7,351 nucleotides of DNA from Thermoplasmata archaeon. Lineage in GTDB: Archaea > Thermoplasmatota > Thermoplasmata > JAGHBH01. Location of the stretch: NCBI GenBank assembly GCA_021161085.1, contig JAGHBH010000010.1, forward strand, positions 1 to 7,351. Direction: 5' to 3'. Positions within the stretch are counted from its first letter, which is position 1. Every line of letters begins with the position of its first letter. The notes beneath the pieces were generated by a model. The model saw only the letters and a list, made by a program, of their open reading frames with translations. It was not told the DNA's origin and made no database searches. Of this stretch, positions 4,535 through 7,351 are shown one piece after another. A program made the position numbers and the translations under genes.

Positions 4535-6079
4535 TCAGTGTCTGAACACCCGGTATCCGGTGAATACCATGGCCATGTCGTGCTCGTTGGCCGCCTGGAT
4601 GACTTCATGGTCCCTTATACTTCCTCCCGGCTGGATTGCGGCGGTTATCCCCGCTTCCGCCGCAGCATCCACGGCATCCCTGAATGGGAAGAAAGCGTCG
4701 CTGGCCATCACGCTTCCCGGCACCATGTCCCCCCCTTTTCTGGCGGCGATTATGGCGCTGTCCACCCTGCTCATCTGTCCCGCCCCGATGCCCACAACCA
4801 TATCCTCCCGGGCGTAGACGACGGCGTTGGATTTGACGTGTTTGACCACCCGCCAGGCGTATTCCAGTGCCTTTTTCTCTTGGGGGGTGGGCTCCCTATC
4901 CGTGACTATCCGACATTCACCCCAGTCCAGCGTTTTCAGGTTGGATTCCTGGACGAGCAGCCCTCCGGCCACCCTCTTGTAATCGAGATACGGCGGAGTG
5001 GAGTATAGAGCACCGAGTTCCAGCAGTCGTATGTTCTTTTTCTTCCTGAGTATCTCCAGGGCACCGGGGGTGAATGAAGGGGCGGCGAGGCACTCCACGA
5101 ACACACCCTTCATCTCTCTGGCCATTTCTTCATCCACTGGCCGGTTGGCCGCCACCACGCCTCCGAAGGCGCTCATGGGGTCTATGCTGTGGCTCTTCCG
5201 GTATGCCTCGGCTATGGTGTCTGCGCTGGCTATCCCGCAGGGGTTGGTGTGTTTTATCTCGACCACGGTAGGTCTCTCGGAGAACTCCTTGACCAGTTCC
5301 ACCGCGGCATCCACGTCCAGTATGTTGTTGAAGGACAGCTGTTTCCCGTGCAACTGTCTGGCGGCGGAGACCGTGGCCGGTGGAATCTTTTCCTCCAGAT
5401 AGAACGCCCCCTTCTGGTGGGGGTTCTCTCCGTACCTCAGAGGATAGGCCCTCCCGAATGTGAGGTTTAGATGTGGGGGGAAGGGGTCGTCCGGGTTCTG
5501 CTGTCTCCACAGATAGGAGGCTATGGTGATGTCGTAGCGGGCCGTGTGGTCAAACGCCTTGTACGCGTACCTTTTGGCCATCTCCTCCGGTATTCCCCCC
5601 TCGCGCTCCAGGGTCTCCATGACCTCGGGATAATCCGTCGGATCGACGACGACCAGCACCCTTTCGTGGTTCTTGGCGGCGCTCCTGACCAGAGTCGGCC
5701 CCCCGATGTCTATCTGTTCCACCGCCTCCTTGTATCCCGCGCCCTTTTCTACGGTCTCCCTGAAGGGATAGAGGTTCACCACCACCATGTCTATGGGTTC
5801 TATCCCCGCCTTTCGTATCTGGGCCATGTGTTCGTCCGTGGCCCTGGCCAGTATGCCGCCGTGTATCCTGGGGTGAAGGGTCTTTATTCTCCCGTCCAGC
5901 ATCTCCGGGAATCCCGTGTAGGACGATATCTCCTCCACCTCGACACCGGCGTCCCTAAGGACCCTGGAGGTCCCCCCGCTGGACAGGAGGTGTACCCCTT
6001 TATCGGCGAGAAATCTTCCAAGATCCGCTATCCCTGTCTTGTCAGAAACGCTGATGACCGCACGACGTACCCTTATCAT
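4535..6079 (-). CDS. purH: Bifunctional AICAR transformylase / IMP cyclohydrolase PurH
   Basis: Catalyses the last two steps of de novo purine synthesis: AICAR plus 10-formyltetrahydrofolate gives FAICAR, which is then closed to IMP. It is full length at 514 residues and cytosolic. The N-terminal MGS-like cyclohydrolase domain (1 to about 195) shows SGGTS (34-38), GRIKTLHP (63-70) with K66, NLYPF (102-106) and DIGGP (124-128). The transformylase domain (about 200-514) has RYGENPHQ (215-222), LSFNN (248-252), KHTNPCG (276-282) with the catalytic K276/H277 pair, DPMSAFGG (300-307), KSNAVV (416-421) and SDAFFPF (460-466). It ends with QPGGS (483-487) and the terminal RVFRH. No key residue is missing. 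Many archaea use PurP and PurO instead, so a bacterial-type fused enzyme suggests folate-dependent purine synthesis and possibly past gene transfer. It stands alone here, with no other pur gene in the window. ATG at 6079 lacks a Shine-Dalgarno site, which fits a very short leader. Confidence 0.97.
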   Translation of the reverse strand: MIRVRRAVISVSDKTGIADLGRFLADKGVHLLSSGGTSRVLRDAGVEVEEISSYTGFPEMLDGRIKTLHPRIHGGILARATDEHMAQIRKAGIEPIDMVVVNLYPFRETVEKGAGYKEAVEQIDIGGPTLVRSAAKNHERVLVVVDPTDYPEVMETLEREGGIPEEMAKRYAYKAFDHTARYDITIASYLWRQQNPDDPFPPHLNLTFGRAYPLRYGENPHQKGAFYLEEKIPPATVSAARQLHGKQLSFNNILDVDAAVELVKEFSERPTVVEIKHTNPCGIASADTIAEAYRKSHSIDPMSAFGGVVAANRPVDEEMAREMKGVFVECLAAPSFTPGALEILRKKKNIRLLELGALYSTPPYLDYKRVAGGLLVQESNLKTLDWGECRIVTDREPTPQEKKALEYAWRVVKHVKSNAVVYAREDMVVGIGAGQMSRVDSAIIAARKGGDMVPGSVMASDAFFPFRDAVDAAAEAGITAAIQPGGSIRDHEVIQAANEHDMAMVFTGYRVFRH

Positions 6080-6106
6080 GTGGTTACCCAGGAGACAACC
6101 GTATGA

Positions 6107-6118
6107 TATGTTTAAATG
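6107..6118 (-). promoter_or_regulatory. TATA-like box of purH
   Basis: On the minus strand CATTTAAACATA contains TTTAAA (6116 to 6111), centred 34 bases before the purH ATG. At the usual archaeal spacing, transcription would start near 6087-6088, giving a leader of about eight bases. This fits the absence of a ribosome binding site before the start codon. The rest of the 208-base gap up to 6287 shows no gene, RNA gene or clear terminator that I can support. Confidence 0.5.
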
Positions 6119-6287
6119 TTTCGTGCATCATGCTCCGGGCGTCATGTTCCAGACGGCCCGGTTTCCTGCCGGCCCTCCTGGCCTGTGGTGTGTGTTTGTT
6201 CCGACGGTTCTTGAGGGCTTCGGGGATCTGATGAGGATGGTGAAGTGTTCTTACCAGCGTGAACGCATAGGACCCTCTTTTTGCCTC

Positions 6288-7351
6288 TCAGGGAAAGGAG
6301 GTCTTTCCCCTTCCTCTTCTCCAATACAAAATAGCGGCGGCAGCCGAGACCGTTAGGAGCAGGAGCAGCAGTAGAGGCAGCAGGCTCTTCTCCTCCTTTA
6401 CCGGCGGCGGCGCCTCTTCTTCCACGTAGATGCTGCTCACGTTGTATGTCCTGGTCTCCAGCATGATGACCGTGCCGTTCGACCCCGTGGGTGGCGCCAG
6501 ATCCCACTGCGAGACCCGGGCCTGCCTGTCCGTTACGTTCACCCACACCGGAGCTCCATCAGGGGAAGAGAGAACGGCCTTGACATTGACCGTATATTCA
6601 ACCCTGGCCTCCCTGTACTGGGTGGTGGGGTTGTTCCTGAACCAGCCGGAAAACCCTATACCCGTGACATCCACAGCCCACCACTGACCGGCATTGGAGG
6701 AGGCGTCTATCTCCACCACACCTCCGCCAGTTGAAGAGAGGTCGGTGCTGTTGTCCATGCCGAAATCCACCTCTATCCCCAGCTGGCCGTATGTGAACCC
6801 CTGATCCACCTCCACCGGCGCATACTGGAGGTCAATATAGACCTTGGAGGTCTCGTTGGGGATGTAGAGGAACCTCCGCTGGTCCGTCTCTATCATGCCT
6901 GCCTTGGATGAGAGCTGCGCCCACTCACCGTGCCAGGATGTCTCTAGGGAGGCCGTCTCACCACGCTGGTATATGGTCTCGTTGAGGCCTATGGAGAGGT
7001 TGTACGCTTCCAGAACCGTGGCGTTCGGGCGGGTCTTCCTCAATTCTTCCAGCGTCAGGGCTATCTTCACGGCCAGGTCCACGTTCACGAGCCCGTATCC
7101 CTGGGCGAAGTCCATGGGCTTACCCAGATTTCCGATCGTGTAGTTGTCCGGCACGCCGTTGTCCCTCGCGGGGGGCACGTATTTGGCGGATAGTTTCATT
7201 ATCACCTCGACCTCGTGCATCCTGCTGTAGGGATCGTTCCTGTACTCCTCGCCCCCGAGGCTGTTGTCGTCCGTGAGGTTGGATATGTGGAGGGAGGGGG
7301 CGGCCTGCCAGAGAAGGGCGGCGACCCCTGAGATATGTGGTGTTGCCATGC
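6288..7351 (-). CDS. Subtilisin-like serine protease, C-terminal part, membrane-anchored (partial)
   Basis: C-terminal portion of a secreted S8 family (subtilase) protease; the gene continues past the right edge. The visible frame opens with MATPHISGVAALL, the block that follows the catalytic serine in GTSMATPH. The codon before it ends in GC, consistent with AGC serine, so the nucleophile sits exactly at the window edge. The end of the catalytic domain, with DFAQGYGLVNVDLAVKIAL (80-98), runs to about residue 105. A beta-rich region of unassigned type follows (about 125-305), then an acidic and proline-rich linker (EEEAPPPVKEE), a leucine/alanine-rich membrane helix (about 322-343) and a basic tail (RRGRGK). 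This fits a protease tethered to the outer face of the membrane by its C-terminus. Ten N-glycosylation sequons occur in 353 residues (N24, N69, N109, N117, N123, N165, N200, N271, N291, N303). The substrate is unknown. The aspartate and histidine of the triad lie outside the window. Confidence 0.9.
   Translation of the reverse strand, partial: MATPHISGVAALLWQAAPSLHISNLTDDNSLGGEEYRNDPYSRMHEVEVIMKLSAKYVPPARDNGVPDNYTIGNLGKPMDFAQGYGLVNVDLAVKIALTLEELRKTRPNATVLEAYNLSIGLNETIYQRGETASLETSWHGEWAQLSSKAGMIETDQRRFLYIPNETSKVYIDLQYAPVEVDQGFTYGQLGIEVDFGMDNSTDLSSTGGGVVEIDASSNAGQWWAVDVTGIGFSGWFRNNPTTQYREARVEYTVNVKAVLSSPDGAPVWVNVTDRQARVSQWDLAPPTGSNGTVIMLETRTYNVSSIYVEEEAPPPVKEEKSLLPLLLLLLLTVSAAAAILYWRRGRGKTSFP

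Noticed and set aside
5471..6106. Plus-strand open frame opposite the purH N-terminal half
   Set aside because: Antisense to strongly conserved PurH motifs; no start signal and no motifs of its own.
6039..6356. Plus-strand frame across the purH-protease gap
   Set aside because: It overlaps the 5' end of purH and the 3' end of the protease gene on the opposite strand, lacks a ribosome binding site I can see, and has no domain signature.
1..7351. CRISPR arrays, tRNA or rRNA genes, insertion sequences, defence or phage genes
   Set aside because: I found no spaced direct repeats, cloverleaf-like segments, terminal inverted repeats, transposase or nuclease signatures; nearly all the length is explained by six genes and short promoter gaps.

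Overview
The window reads as ordinary chromosomal DNA from an archaeon, most likely a euryarchaeote. Affiliation with the Thermoplasmata is a guess with low confidence. The archaeal signs are a minichromosome maintenance (MCM) replicative helicase, a UPF0200-type P-loop protein (an archaeal family), TATA-like boxes at sensible distances from gene starts, heavy use of AGG/AGA and ATA codons, and secreted proteins rich in N-glycosylation sequons. Base composition is GC-rich.

Layout. Positions 1-33 (minus) hold the first codons of a gene that leaves the window. It follows the MCM gene (61-2196, minus) by 27 bases and is probably in its operon. A divergent promoter region (2197-2371) separates MCM from a plus-strand pair: a short-chain dehydrogenase/reductase (2372-3130) and a UPF0200 P-loop protein (about 3155/3167-3805). 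An AT-rich promoter then leads to an unrecognised small lipoprotein (3889-4449, plus). A tail-to-tail junction with several T-tracts (4450-4534) separates it from purH (4535-6079, minus), which encodes the enzyme for the last two steps of IMP synthesis. After a 208-base gap comes the C-terminal part of a membrane-anchored subtilisin-like protease (6288-7351, minus), whose N-terminal catalytic part lies beyond the right edge.

The genes do not form one pathway. They cover DNA replication (MCM), purine synthesis (PurH), redox metabolism (SDR), an uncharacterised nucleotide-binding protein, and two cell-surface proteins. I see no CRISPR array, transposon, rRNA, tRNA, phage gene or recognisable defence system, and nothing that amounts to a new multi-gene system. 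The points most worth a second look are the start of the UPF0200 gene (possibly an ATA codon behind a good Shine-Dalgarno site), the apparently leaderless GTG start of the SDR gene, the orphan lipoprotein, the bifunctional PurH in an archaeon, and GC-rich inverted repeats lying between the TATA-like box and the predicted transcription start of two promoters.
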